The position numbers and the translations under genes are program-made. A DNA stretch of 64,000 bases, taken from the NCBI RefSeq assembly GCF_011065935.2, contig NZ_JAAMNH020000001.1, forward strand, positions 3,617,001 through 3,681,000, written 5' to 3'. The DNA comes from Clostridium estertheticum. Lineage in GTDB: Bacteria; Bacillota; Clostridia; Clostridiales; Clostridiaceae. This document shows, one piece after another, positions 25,203-34,800 of this stretch (the stretch's first letter is position 1; each line of letters starts with the position of its first letter). Under the pieces are notes generated by a model, which worked only from the letters and a program-made list of their open reading frames with translations, was not told the origin of the DNA and searched no databases.

Positions 25203-26315
25203 TCATCTCCCCATTACAACTTTAGTGATTTCCTCAGCAACATTATCAAGGGGAACAACTTCATCTACTTTACCGGTTTCAAAAGCCGCCTTTGGCATGC
25301 CATATATGATACAAGTAGATTGGTGCTCTGCTATAGTAAATCCTCCATTGTCTTTAATAGCTGCTGTACCCTGCGCCCCATCTCGTCCCATGCCAGTAAG
25401 TATAACACTTAAAAGCCGTGATCCATAAACTTCCGCGGCGGATATAAAGAGCTTATCTACTGCTGGTCTAACTCCCCAAATACTAGGTTCTGTATTTAAA
25501 TGTATCCTCTTATCCCTTCCTATTTCCATATGATATCCACCAGGAGCGATATAAACTACGTTTTTTGAAACTGTGTCTCCTTCCCCCGCTTCTACAACCT
25601 TTAGTTTACAGTTTAAATTAAGTCGCTCAGCAAAGGCCTTTGTAAAACCCATGGGCATATGCTGCACCACAAGGACTGGAACTCCTATATCTTCTGGCAG
25701 CGCAGTTATTACTTTATATAAGGCTTTAGGGCCGCCTGTGGAAGCTCCAATTACTACAGCCTCTACATAGTGCATTGTGGCTGTTCTACTGCGGAGGGTA
25801 GTCCCTGTGTTTGTAGCTACTTCATTTAATCCGATAGTACTATTCCTATTTAAGTCTATTCTACTTGATTTAACGCTTTTTTCTGACATTAAGGTGTTTT
25901 TACCCTCACACTGCATAAATGCCAGTTTTATTTTTTGCACCAATTCATCTCTAACTTTGTTAATGTCTAGTGATATTGCTCCAGATGGTTTTGCTATAAA
26001 ATCGAAGGCACCTTGTTCAAGACATTCCATAGTTAATTCTGTACCAGCTTTAGAAACACTACTAAGCATAATAACCGGCACATTTATATTCATTTTTTTC
26101 AATTCCTTTAAAGCTTTTATACCGTCCATTTTTGGCATTTCAATATCCATGGTTATAACATCGGGTATTTTACTTACTATTTTTGTTAACAAGTCTTGCC
26201 CATTTTTTGCTGTATCTATAACTTCCATTTCTGCCTGCGCATTAATCATGTCAGAAACAATTTTCCTCATTAATGCTGAATCATCTACTACGATCACTTT
26301 AATTTTTTTTAACAA
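25203..26315 (-). CDS. cheB: CheB, chemoreceptor methylesterase/deamidase
   Basis: A receiver domain (IKVIVVDDSALMRKIV, phosphoacceptor in VITMDIEMPKMDG) joined to a CheB esterase domain with the catalytic triad in GASTGGPKAL (Ser), VQHMPMGFT (His) and LTGMGRDGAQG (Asp). It removes receptor methyl groups opposite CheR. The start is taken at a TTG codon (LLKKIKV) with GAGGTGG 6 nt upstream. The ATGs further upstream lie before or within that ribosome site. Confidence 0.93.
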   Translation of the reverse strand: MLKKIKVIVVDDSALMRKIVSDMINAQAEMEVIDTAKNGQDLLTKIVSKIPDVITMDIEMPKMDGIKALKELKKMNINVPVIMLSSVSKAGTELTMECLEQGAFDFIAKPSGAISLDINKVRDELVQKIKLAFMQCEGKNTLMSEKSVKSSRIDLNRNSTIGLNEVATNTGTTLRSRTATMHYVEAVVIGASTGGPKALYKVITALPEDIGVPVLVVQHMPMGFTKAFAERLNLNCKLKVVEAGEGDTVSKNVVYIAPGGYHMEIGRDKRIHLNTEPSIWGVRPAVDKLFISAAEVYGSRLLSVILTGMGRDGAQGTAAIKDNGGFTIAEHQSTCIIYGMPKAAFETGKVDEVVPLDNVAEEITKVVMGR

Positions 26316-26346
26316 TATATACCACCTCATTAACATTGCAATTAAT

Positions 26347-26835
26347 CTAAATTTCCGTGGTTCCCATACCTACAGTTCTAATAAATAATGACCCACTTGT
26401 GGTATCAAATATTAAAGTTCTGCCTTTATTACCTCCAATGTCTTCTGAAAGTATTGGAATGGATAAACTTTTTAGTGCACTTTTTACCGCTATACCATTT
26501 CTATTTCCAATGTCCATGACTATTGTTTTATCTGGGAAATTAAACATGGAAGCTCCACCTGCTATTTTAGCTCTCATATTTTTGAGCGTTGCGCCTTTTT
26601 TTATCATAATCTCTACGAGTATGGGGATAGCTAAATCTGCAAATTTGATTTCGTTAGTTACTTTATTGAATTGGCTGCTATCTGGAAGCATTATGTGTGC
26701 CAATCCTCCAATACCTATATCTTTATCATAAATTGCAATGCCTACACAAGACCCAAGTCCCACGGTTATTAATTTATTTGGCGAAAAAGCCACATTTAAA
26801 TCTGCAATCCCTACTTTTATTTCATTATATTCCAT
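26347..26835 (-). CDS. cheD: CheD, chemoreceptor glutamine deamidase
   Basis: A 162-residue protein with the catalytic Cys in TVGLGSCVGIAIYD and His in GGLAHIMLPDS, plus GGASMF and IGNRNG family motifs. CheD deamidates receptor glutamines and stimulates CheC phosphatase activity. The operon also encodes CheC, giving the full CheC/CheD feedback loop. Confidence 0.95.
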   Translation of the reverse strand: MEYNEIKVGIADLNVAFSPNKLITVGLGSCVGIAIYDKDIGIGGLAHIMLPDSSQFNKVTNEIKFADLAIPILVEIMIKKGATLKNMRAKIAGGASMFNFPDKTIVMDIGNRNGIAVKSALKSLSIPILSEDIGGNKGRTLIFDTTSGSLFIRTVGMGTTEI

Positions 26836-26848
26836 ATTTACACCCTAT

Positions 26849-27298
26849 TTATAATATTTGGATTTTTTCTTCTTCTGTCAATATAGCTGAAAGATTTAAG
26901 TATATAATTATTCTACCATCAATCTTAATAAGCCCCTTGATATATCTTCTGGATATTCCAGAAATGATTTCAGGTGAATCTTCTATGCTGTCCATCTTTA
27001 CATCCTTAACTTCAGAAACAAAATCAACTATTATACCTATTTTACTATGGTTTTGCTTAGCAACTATTATCTTACTTCCTTCTTGTATCACTGCTTCCGG
27101 CAAATTAAATCTTTTTGATAGTGTTATAACTGGCAAAATCTTACCCTCATAATTTATAACACCTTCCACAAATTGTGGAGAGTCAGGAATTTTAGTTGAC
27201 TTTTCGTATTCTAGTATTCTTTCGACTTCCATAATACCCGTAGCATAATACTCATTATTTATGCTAAAAATCAAAATCTTTATTTCTTGCTGCTTCAT
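26849..27298 (-). CDS. CheW-like coupling protein (second copy)
   Basis: A 149-residue single CheW domain (EIKILIFSINNEYYATGIME, VEGVINYEGKILPVITLSKR) with a Glu-rich C-terminal extension. It differs clearly from the other CheW at 20944-21345, so the two may couple different receptors, or this one may act like a CheV/CheW variant. No receiver domain is attached, so it is not CheV. It follows the FapA-like gene by 12 nt. Confidence 0.88.
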   Translation of the reverse strand: MKQQEIKILIFSINNEYYATGIMEVERILEYEKSTKIPDSPQFVEGVINYEGKILPVITLSKRFNLPEAVIQEGSKIIVAKQNHSKIGIIVDFVSEVKDVKMDSIEDSPEIISGISRRYIKGLIKIDGRIIIYLNLSAILTEEEKIQIL

Positions 27299-27309
27299 AT
27301 TAAATCCCC

Positions 27310-29280
27310 CTACAATTGTAATTTATGGACTACTAATTCTCTGTTTTCATCTATAAATGCATGAACACTTTTACTAGGAGTATCCATTATGTATTCTCTT
27401 GTACCTATAATAAACCTAGTATTTGGATAAGCAACTTCTGCCCATATATGGCCATTATTTTCTACAATAAGCTTTGTTGCAACCCCTCCTAGTCCCCCAA
27501 CTATTTTGCATTTAATTTCTTTTCCAGCTTTTATAACTCCACCTCTAGCTACACTTTTATCCTTTTGAAAGATTACACTATCACTTGCTTCTATTTGTGA
27601 TATGTATTGTCCAATACCTCTAAAGATAATGTTACCTGAACTCTTAATTATTGAGTCTTGGCAATAGTCTAGCACTACATTAACAGGAAGAGTTAAATTC
27701 ATGGAGAGTATAGCAATCTTATTATCAATAATTGTCACCACATCATTTAGTTCTTCATAGTTCTTGATATTAAGCGGACCTAAATTTAGTATTTTCTTTT
27801 TAATTATATATACTAGCTCATCCTGGTCCATGCCTTGTTTCAAAATCCTTTGAGCTACGCGAGTTGCAGTTTGAGGAAGTTTTTTAAATTTAGATTCTAG
27901 TAAAATTTTTATTAGTTCACCATCACTGGTATTTCTTTCTAAAAGGTTCATTTCTTTAAGTTGCCTTATAGAAGATGTTAATTTTGAAACATCGTTTTTC
28001 AGGCTATTTAAATCACTTAAATATTCTAAAATTAATACATCTTCTTTTCCTGCTGCAACATTTGCATGGATTACATTACCCTTTATCACAACATCACCAC
28101 TGGCAATAATTTCTGCTTCTGCTACATTGTTTTTAATTAAAATGCAATTGCCGGATTCTACTTTCATACCTTCCAGTACACTGCCGGTTATAACTATATC
28201 TCCTACAAATTTAATATTTCCAGTTTTTAATTCCACATCTCCATTTATTTCATGAGTTTTATAAACGAAAAAAGTGTTTACCCTGACAGATGGTCTACCT
28301 TCACTTGTAGCCACCACAGTAAATTCATCTGAAAGCTGGCAACCTTCTCCTGTGGATAATATTATTTTTTTTGCAGCTTTAACTTTTATAATTTTGCCTG
28401 TAATATCTATTCCATCTTCTCCATTTTTTCCTGGACTTACAATAGCTAAAACTTGTCCTTTTTCTACTCCACTTACAGCACCTATAGCCTTGTAGTCTAT
28501 AGAATCTACATTGTCACATTGCTGCTGGTCTTCTGCATTTACCTCATTGAATTTAATTTCCATACTATCATCTATTTCAGGTATAGGTTTCTTCCCAGTT
28601 GCAATTAACACTCCCGAAACTTCATCAGCCTTTGCACATTTTATAATGTTCATCTTTAAAATGCCATATGTAATATTATGATTTTGCAACTCATTTTTAA
28701 TCTCGAGTTCTGTAAATTTCGGTGGCATAATTTCTTCTTTTACGTCTATTTCTAATGTGGCGGAGCTTTTGCTTTCAGCATCTTTTAGTTTATAAATGAT
28801 AGTAGGATTATATACAATACTAATATAAGCTTCCATCTTGTCTTCACTTGTTCTTAAATTCATCTGCCTTTTAGCTTTCACTTCTTTAAATACAATTCCT
28901 ATATTACTATCCTCATATACGGCAGTACTGCCACTTACGTTTTCTCCATTCACAGTTACTGTGATATTGTCACTCATAGAAATTGTTGCTGGTCTCCCAC
29001 CTGGTTTAGGGTTTTTTACAATGACACTACCAAGGCGAATTTCTATAGTTCCATTTGTGACATCTTCAGCAGTATTTTTTATGTGTTCGTTTTCTTCATC
29101 ATTTAAACCTTCTATTTCATCAATAGAAATTACAGCATGTTTTTTGAAAAAGCCACTTTTTTCCTCAAGTATCGTATATTTTATCTTTTCTACTGGAACC
29201 CCCAAACTAAAACTTGCAAGACTTAAACATTCCTGAATATTAGAGCCTTGGAATTTTTTGTCACATGCTTTAGCTACCAA
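27310..29280 (-). CDS. FapA/DUF342 family protein with N-terminal Jag_N-like domain
   Basis: A 656-residue soluble protein heading the che operon. Residues about 8-52 (SNIQECLSLASFSLGVPVEK..., EEKSGFFKK) resemble the Jag N-terminal domain. Residues about 190-450 carry the FapA (DUF342) signature, including GAVSGVEKGQVLAIVSPGKN with GEDGIDITGKII and a right-handed beta-solenoid-like GNIKFVGDIVITGSVLEGM region. A coiled coil (SDLNSLKNDVSKLTSSIRQL) follows. The start is TTG with AGAGGTGG 5-6 nt upstream. FapA proteins are often polar or associated with flagellar/chemotaxis genes, but their biochemical function is unknown. Confidence 0.85.
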   Translation of the reverse strand: MVAKACDKKFQGSNIQECLSLASFSLGVPVEKIKYTILEEKSGFFKKHAVISIDEIEGLNDEENEHIKNTAEDVTNGTIEIRLGSVIVKNPKPGGRPATISMSDNITVTVNGENVSGSTAVYEDSNIGIVFKEVKAKRQMNLRTSEDKMEAYISIVYNPTIIYKLKDAESKSSATLEIDVKEEIMPPKFTELEIKNELQNHNITYGILKMNIIKCAKADEVSGVLIATGKKPIPEIDDSMEIKFNEVNAEDQQQCDNVDSIDYKAIGAVSGVEKGQVLAIVSPGKNGEDGIDITGKIIKVKAAKKIILSTGEGCQLSDEFTVVATSEGRPSVRVNTFFVYKTHEINGDVELKTGNIKFVGDIVITGSVLEGMKVESGNCILIKNNVAEAEIIASGDVVIKGNVIHANVAAGKEDVLILEYLSDLNSLKNDVSKLTSSIRQLKEMNLLERNTSDGELIKILLESKFKKLPQTATRVAQRILKQGMDQDELVYIIKKKILNLGPLNIKNYEELNDVVTIIDNKIAILSMNLTLPVNVVLDYCQDSIIKSSGNIIFRGIGQYISQIEASDSVIFQKDKSVARGGVIKAGKEIKCKIVGGLGGVATKLIVENNGHIWAEVAYPNTRFIIGTREYIMDTPSKSVHAFIDENRELVVHKLQL

Positions 29281-29306
29281 TATATACCACCTCTTTCTAT
29301 AGAGAA

Positions 29307-29335
29307 ATTATACCATAATTCTTCTATTCTTTTAA
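29307..29335 (-). promoter_or_regulatory. Sigma-A promoter of the che/fli operon
   Basis: TTAAAA, a 17-nt spacer and a perfect TATAAT with an upstream TG (TGGTATAAT, extended -10) lie 27 nt before the FapA-like gene. This should drive the eleven genes down to fliY, since no terminator is seen within the run. Confidence 0.65.
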
Positions 29336-29351
29336 TAACATTTCAATTGTT

Positions 29352-30236
29352 TTATTTGTTTATCGACCTATTTCCTATAAACTTTACAATTTTCTGTTTA
29401 TCTTCTTTTAATTCATTTTGAAATCCCAGCATTATTGAATTTATTATTGGATTTTTTGAGGAATTAAAAGAAAATTCATCCACACTACTTATGGGTAGTA
29501 CATTGGGTGAGGTTCCGGAAATAAAAAGTCCTGTTAAGGATTCAATGTCTCTTTTATGGACATTTTTTTCTTCAACTACTATATTTAACTTTTTGCAAGC
29601 CTTTATAATAAATTGTCTTGTTATGCCTGGTAAAACATTCTCTACCTTTGAAGTTAAAACTTTAGAGCCTATAACCATAAAAATGTTTGATCTACTACCT
29701 TCAGTAATAAAGCCAGCATCGTCCACTAGTATTGCCTCATACACGCTATTACTATCAATTTTCTCGTTTACTTTTTCTCTAAAGTCGCTATTTATAACTT
29801 TGGCATTAGGATTACTACGTTCCACCTGACACGTAATAGTTTTTACGCCTTCTTCGTATTGCTCTTTCGATGGGTATGCATGAGGTATGAAATATGCCAA
29901 AAATCTTTCAGTTAATGATTTGCTATTTTCATTGTGCACAGAATTAGGTTGATAATTGATAACTAATTTTATATTTCCCTGGCTTATATTATTTTTATGT
30001 ATTAGTTCAAGAATTCCATCTATTATTTTTTCCTTTGTAATACATAAATTATATTTCATAATTTTTGCAGAATTTTCTAAGCGGCTTAAGTGCTCCATAA
30101 GAAATATAGGCACTCCATCACTTATCCTGATAACTTCATATAATGATTTTCCTATACTCATATTATAATTCTCAAATTCTTGCCTTTTCTTAAATTCGTC
30201 CCCAAATAAAAAGTATTCATTCATGCACTTGTCCAT
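29352..30236 (-). CDS. Class IV PLP aminotransferase / aminodeoxychorismate lyase-like
   Basis: A 294-residue protein of the PabC/IlvE/Dat family. The Schiff-base Lys is probably in NAKVINSDFR, the phosphate-binding segment is ITEGSRSNIFMV, and LFISGTSPNVLPI is the late PLP-contact motif. Members convert aminodeoxychorismate to p-aminobenzoate or transaminate branched or D-amino acids. No pabA/pabB neighbour is present, so the substrate cannot be fixed. AAAGGAGGAG precedes the ATG. It stands upstream of the che promoter and belongs to a separate transcript. Confidence 0.8.
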   Translation of the reverse strand: MDKCMNEYFLFGDEFKKRQEFENYNMSIGKSLYEVIRISDGVPIFLMEHLSRLENSAKIMKYNLCITKEKIIDGILELIHKNNISQGNIKLVINYQPNSVHNENSKSLTERFLAYFIPHAYPSKEQYEEGVKTITCQVERSNPNAKVINSDFREKVNEKIDSNSVYEAILVDDAGFITEGSRSNIFMVIGSKVLTSKVENVLPGITRQFIIKACKKLNIVVEEKNVHKRDIESLTGLFISGTSPNVLPISSVDEFSFNSSKNPIINSIMLGFQNELKEDKQKIVKFIGNRSINK

Positions 30237-30336
30237 ATATAGCTCCTCCTTTAAATTTTCTGGAGAGGTGAAAGTTATAAATTTCTATCTCTCTAGAATT
30301 TATTTTAAGTTATAACCTTTTTCTGGGTTTATACTA

Positions 30337-30981
30337 CTATTTCCATTTTAGGATTTCAATTTTATCATGTGTTTTCCTGAAATTTATTAAGTAAGGATGA
30401 CCCACCAAATTAAAAAGTGGCAAATCTGATAGAGAATCAGAAAACATATAAGAGCTTTCAAAATCCACTTCAATATTTTCCTTTTTCAAAACTTCTTTCA
30501 GTCTCTTTACTTTTTCTTCTCCCTTGCAATTTTCCCCCAAGATTTCATTTCTATGTAAGCCATTCTCCAGGGTAAACCTTGTTCCTATTACTTTATCTAC
30601 TCCTTCTATGTTGTAGAGCTCCCTTAAATAGAATTCAGCAGATGCAGAAATTAAATAAATTTTGTAGCCCTCTACTTTCATCTTTTTTATCATCACAATA
30701 GCATCATTATATAGTATTTTACTTAACCTTTTTTCATAAAATTCTTTGACAATTTTTTTCATTTCATTTTCCTCTATACCATCAATGAATCGTATAAAGG
30801 TTTTCTTTACTGTTGAGGCATCATGGATCTTCAAAGCGTAAAAAATAGATGAATATATACTCTTAGGTAGATATTTTAATAATCTAGGATTTTTTCTCAT
30901 CATAAAAAAATAAAATTCTACTAATGTCTCTCGTTTTGTTAGAGTGTAATCCACATCGAAAATAGCTAATTTTTCTTTCAC
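30337..30981 (-). CDS. HAD-superfamily (subclass IB) phosphatase
   Basis: A 214-residue protein with the DxDxT nucleophile motif as FDVDYTLT, motif II in IYLISASAEFYL, Lys of motif III near CKGEEKVKRL, and motif IV in YMFSDSLSDLPLF. This is the SerB-like IB subgroup, which includes phosphoserine and lipid phosphatases. The substrate is unknown. No membrane segment is evident. It is probably monocistronic or linked to the class IV aminotransferase 100 nt downstream. Confidence 0.82.
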   Translation of the reverse strand: MKEKLAIFDVDYTLTKRETLVEFYFFMMRKNPRLLKYLPKSIYSSIFYALKIHDASTVKKTFIRFIDGIEENEMKKIVKEFYEKRLSKILYNDAIVMIKKMKVEGYKIYLISASAEFYLRELYNIEGVDKVIGTRFTLENGLHRNEILGENCKGEEKVKRLKEVLKKENIEVDFESSYMFSDSLSDLPLFNLVGHPYLINFRKTHDKIEILKWK

Positions 30982-31122
30982 TATTATATCTCCTCACTTA
31001 TACCAACTTAATCTTACATTACTCTTATTGTACTCTATTTATATTATTATTAATATTGTTACCATTGAATCTCTATTCATTCCTTTATTTAAAGTTAAAT
31101 CATCTTCTTCGAAGCTGCAATA

Positions 31123-31229
31123 TTAACGACTTCAGAAGGAGATTTAGACTGCCACTGAATTTCCCTCTTTGTTATAGTACGTGAACCCGCTTATATAAAT
31201 AGGAGACCTTCCTTCTAAAATGTCGTTAA
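31123..31229. repeat. Imperfect palindromic element upstream of the HAD gene
   Basis: The arms TTAACGAC..AGAAGGA and TCCTTCT..GTCGTTAA are 60-70 nt apart, enclosing GGAGATTTAGACTGCC and TAAATAGGAGACC. It has no coding potential and could form a structured RNA on the minus strand. The rest of 30982-31269 shows no gene. Confidence 0.5.
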
Positions 31230-31261
31230 AAAGAGCCGATGCATTTGCAACGACTCTTTTT
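31228..31261 (-). terminator. Terminator of the DUF1292 gene
   Basis: An 11-bp stem (31228-31238 with 31251-31261, one G-U) is followed by T residues on the minus strand, 9 nt past the stop. Confidence 0.8.
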
Positions 31262-31269
31262 ATTGAACC

Positions 31270-31674
31270 CTATTTCTCTTCTTTAATCATTTCTTCATAA
31301 TATGCAGTTACTTCTGCGAATTCTTCATCTTCTGGGATAATTAATTCGCCTGTTTCTTCATCTCCAATTACTTTGAAAAGATATATTGAATCGTCCTCAG
31401 GATTTTGAACTAATGCATATTCATTATCTTTATAAGTAAATCCATCTACTATTTCACATGGAACTACATTACCATTTTCATCTTCTAAATCTACAGTTAG
31501 TGCTTCTCCTTCGCCACAGCCGCAACCACAACCATCGTGTTCATCGTGATCATGACCACCACATCCACAGCCTTCATTTTCTTCATCTGAACCACATCCA
31601 CAGCCTTCATTGTTTCCACATCCGCAGCCTTCGTTTTCTTCAGTTACGGAAGATATTTTTTTATCTTCATTCAT
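31270..31674 (-). CDS. DUF1292 protein with Cys/Gly/His-rich N-terminal region
   Basis: A 134-residue acidic protein. Residues about 58-134 form the DUF1292 domain (LTVDLEDENGNVVPCEIVDG, YALVQNPEDDSIYLFKVIGD), common in Firmicutes and of unknown function. Residues 14-56 are a low-complexity insert with nine Cys (17, 19, 25, 27, 36, 38, 49, 51, 53) in repeated GCGCG units and His at 41, 43 and 46, looking like a metal-binding or redox tail. Such tails vary between species. TAGGAGGTAAC precedes the ATG. It is monocistronic with its own terminator, downstream of PFOR. Confidence 0.85.
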   Translation of the reverse strand: MNEDKKISSVTEENEGCGCGNNEGCGCGSDEENEGCGCGGHDHDEHDGCGCGCGEGEALTVDLEDENGNVVPCEIVDGFTYKDNEYALVQNPEDDSIYLFKVIGDEETGELIIPEDEEFAEVTAYYEEMIKEEK

Positions 31675-31830
31675 AATGTGTTACCTCCTACATTTCAGTA
31701 TATTTTATATTCTACCCTTAATTTGAAAATATTAAAAGTGTTTTTTTTAAATTTTATTGTTAAGTTATTGTTAAATCTTTTTATAATGTATTTTAACGAC
31801 ATTTCAGCATGGGCGATAATGATTTAATTA

Positions 31831-31864
31831 CAAAGGAAGATGAAATTTAATTCATCTTCCTTTG
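31831..31864 (-). terminator. Terminator hairpin of PFOR
   Basis: A 14-bp perfect stem (31831-31844 with 31851-31864) with a 6-nt loop lies 19 nt past the stop. The T run on the minus strand is weak (TGTAATTAAAT), so termination may be partial. Confidence 0.7.
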
Positions 31865-31882
31865 ACTTTGCAATTTTAAATA

Positions 31883-34800
31883 CTATTTTTGATCAGCAAG
31901 TCTTTTGTAACTGTCTAATCTTTCCATAGCATCTTTTTCTGTTTTAACAAATAATGCTTCTGCTGTTTCTGGGTATATTTTTGCAAGTGAAGAATATCTT
32001 ACTTCGCCCATTAAATATTCTCTAAATGAAGTAGTTGGTTCTTTAGAGTCTAGTATAAATGGATTCTTTCCTGCTTCTTTTAATTCTGGATTAAATCTAT
32101 ACATAGCCCAGTATCCAGATTCAACAGCTCTCTTAGTTTCAAATTGAGTACATCCCATTCCTGCTCTGATACCATGATTGATACATGGTGCATAAGCAAT
32201 TATAAGTGATGGTCCTTTATAAGCTTCTGCTTCTTTTATAGCTTTTAGTGTTTGATTTTTATCAGCACCCATTGCTATTTGAGCAACATAAACATATCCG
32301 TAGCTCATTGCCATCATACCTAAATCTTTTTTCTTAGTTTTTTTACCTGTAGCTGCAAATTTTGCAATAGCTGCAGTTGGAGTAGATTTTGAAGATTGAC
32401 CTCCAGTATTTGAATATACTTCTGTATCCATTACAAGAATATTTACATCTTCTCCAGATGCAAGTACATGATCAACTCCGCCAAAGCCTATATCATAAGC
32501 CCAGCCATCTCCACCAAATATCCATTGAGATTTTTTAACTAAATGATCTTTTTTACTAAATATTTCTTTTAATGCTTCATTATTATCTTTTTCAGATGCT
32601 AATAATGGTAACATTTTATCAGTTGCAGCTTTTGAACCCTCTGCATCTTGTTTGTTTTCAATCCATTCACTAATAGCTACTTTTAATGCATCACTTGTAT
32701 TTAAAGTTAAGGCTTTAACTGCTGACAATTCAACCCTATCTCTTAATTGAGTAGTTCCAAGGAACATTCCAAGTCCAAATTCAGCATTATCTTCAAATAA
32801 TGAGTTAGCCCAAGCTGGTCCTTGACCACATTCATTAACTGTATATGGTGATGCTGGTGAACTTCCTCCCCAAATTGAAGAACATCCTGTAGCATTAGCT
32901 ATTAACATTCTATCTCCAAATAATTGAGTTATAAGTCTAGCATATGGAGTCTCTCCACATCCAGCACATGCTCCACTGAATTCCATTAATGGTTTTTCAA
33001 ATTGACTTCCCTTAACAGTTGCAGTTCCCATTGGATTTTCTTTTTTAGATAATGATTGTTCGAATTTCCAATTTTTTATTTTTGCTGATTGTGTTTCATA
33101 TGGTTTCATGATTAATGCTTTTTCTTTTGCTGGACATACTTCTGCGCAGTTACCACAACCAGTACAATCTTCTAAACTTATACCAATAGTGAAATTTAGT
33201 CCTTCAAAATTCTTTCCGCCTGCAGCTTTTTTACTTTCATAGCTTTCTGGAGCCTTTGCAAGTTCTGCGTCAGTTGCTAAGAATGGTCTTATTACAGCAT
33301 GGGGACATACATACGCACATTGGTTACATTGTATACATTTATCCACTTGCCATTCTGGTACATTAACAGCAATACCTCTCTTTTCGAAAGCAGCTGTTCC
33401 TGCTTGTAGTGTTCCATCTTCTATTCCAACAAATGCACTAACAGGTAGGGAGTCTCCCTCTTGTCTGTTCATTACATCAGCTATATTTTTAATAAAATCC
33501 GGTCTAGCTTCTTTTTCAGTATCATTAGCGTCCACAGCCTGTTTCCAGCTATCTGGCACATTAATTTTAACAACCGATTCAATTCCTTTATCTATTGCAG
33601 CATTGTTCATGTTAATAACTTTTTCACCTTTTTTACCGTAAGATGAAATAACTGCTTCTTTAAGATACTTAACTGCATCTTCTACAGGAATAATGTCTGC
33701 AAGCTTAAAGAAAGCAGATTGCATTATCATGTTTGTTCTTCCACCAAGACCTATTGATTGCGCTATTCCAACTGCATCGATAATGTTGAAGTTAATATTA
33801 TGAGTCGCAATATATTTCTTCATTGATGCTGGTAAATGTACTTCTAATTCTTCTGGAGTCCATATACAGTTTAATAAGAATGTTCCATTGTCTTTTATTC
33901 CTTTTAGAACATCATATTTATATATATAAGATTGATTACCACAAGCAACATAGTTTGCAGCATTTATTAAATATGTTGATTTTATAGCTTTCTTACCAAA
34001 TCTTAAGTGAGAAACTGTAATTCCACCTGATTTTTTAGAATCATATGCAAAGTATGCTTGAGCATACATATTTGTATGGTTTCCTATGATTTTTATAGCA
34101 CTCTTGTTAGCTCCAACAGTACCATCTGATCCAAGTCCCCAGAATTTACATTCTTTAGTTCCTTCAGGAGTTGTTGTTATTTCAGGTCCTGTTACAAGTG
34201 AAGTATTAGTAACATCATCAACTATTCCTACAGTAAATCCGTTTTTAGGAGATTCTGCTTTTAAGTTTTCAAATACTGAAACCATTTGTGCTGGAGTAGT
34301 ATCTTTTGAACCAAGTCCATATCTACCACCAACTATAACTGGTCTGTTTTCTTTTTCATAATAAGCATTTCTTACATCTTGGAATAATGGTTCTCCAATT
34401 GATCCTGGTTCTTTTGTTCTATCGAGTACTGATATCTTCTTAACTGTAGAAGGTATGTATTTGAAGAAATGTTCCATTGAGAATGGTCTGAATAAATGTA
34501 CCTTAAGTACTCCAACCTTTTCTCCTTTTGCATTTAAATAATCTATAGTTTCTTCAATTGTATCGCAAACTGAACCCATTGCTATTATTATTCTATCTGC
34601 ATCTGCTGCACCATAATAATTAAATAAATGGTAGTCAGTTCCGATTAATGAATTTATTTTTCCCATATATGTTTCAACTTTTGCTGGAAGAGCATCATAG
34701 TATGAGTTTGAAGCTTCTCTTCCTTGGAAATATATGTCTGGATTTTGTGCCGTTCCACGAGTTACAGGATGCTCTGGATTAAGCGCATGATTTCTAAATG

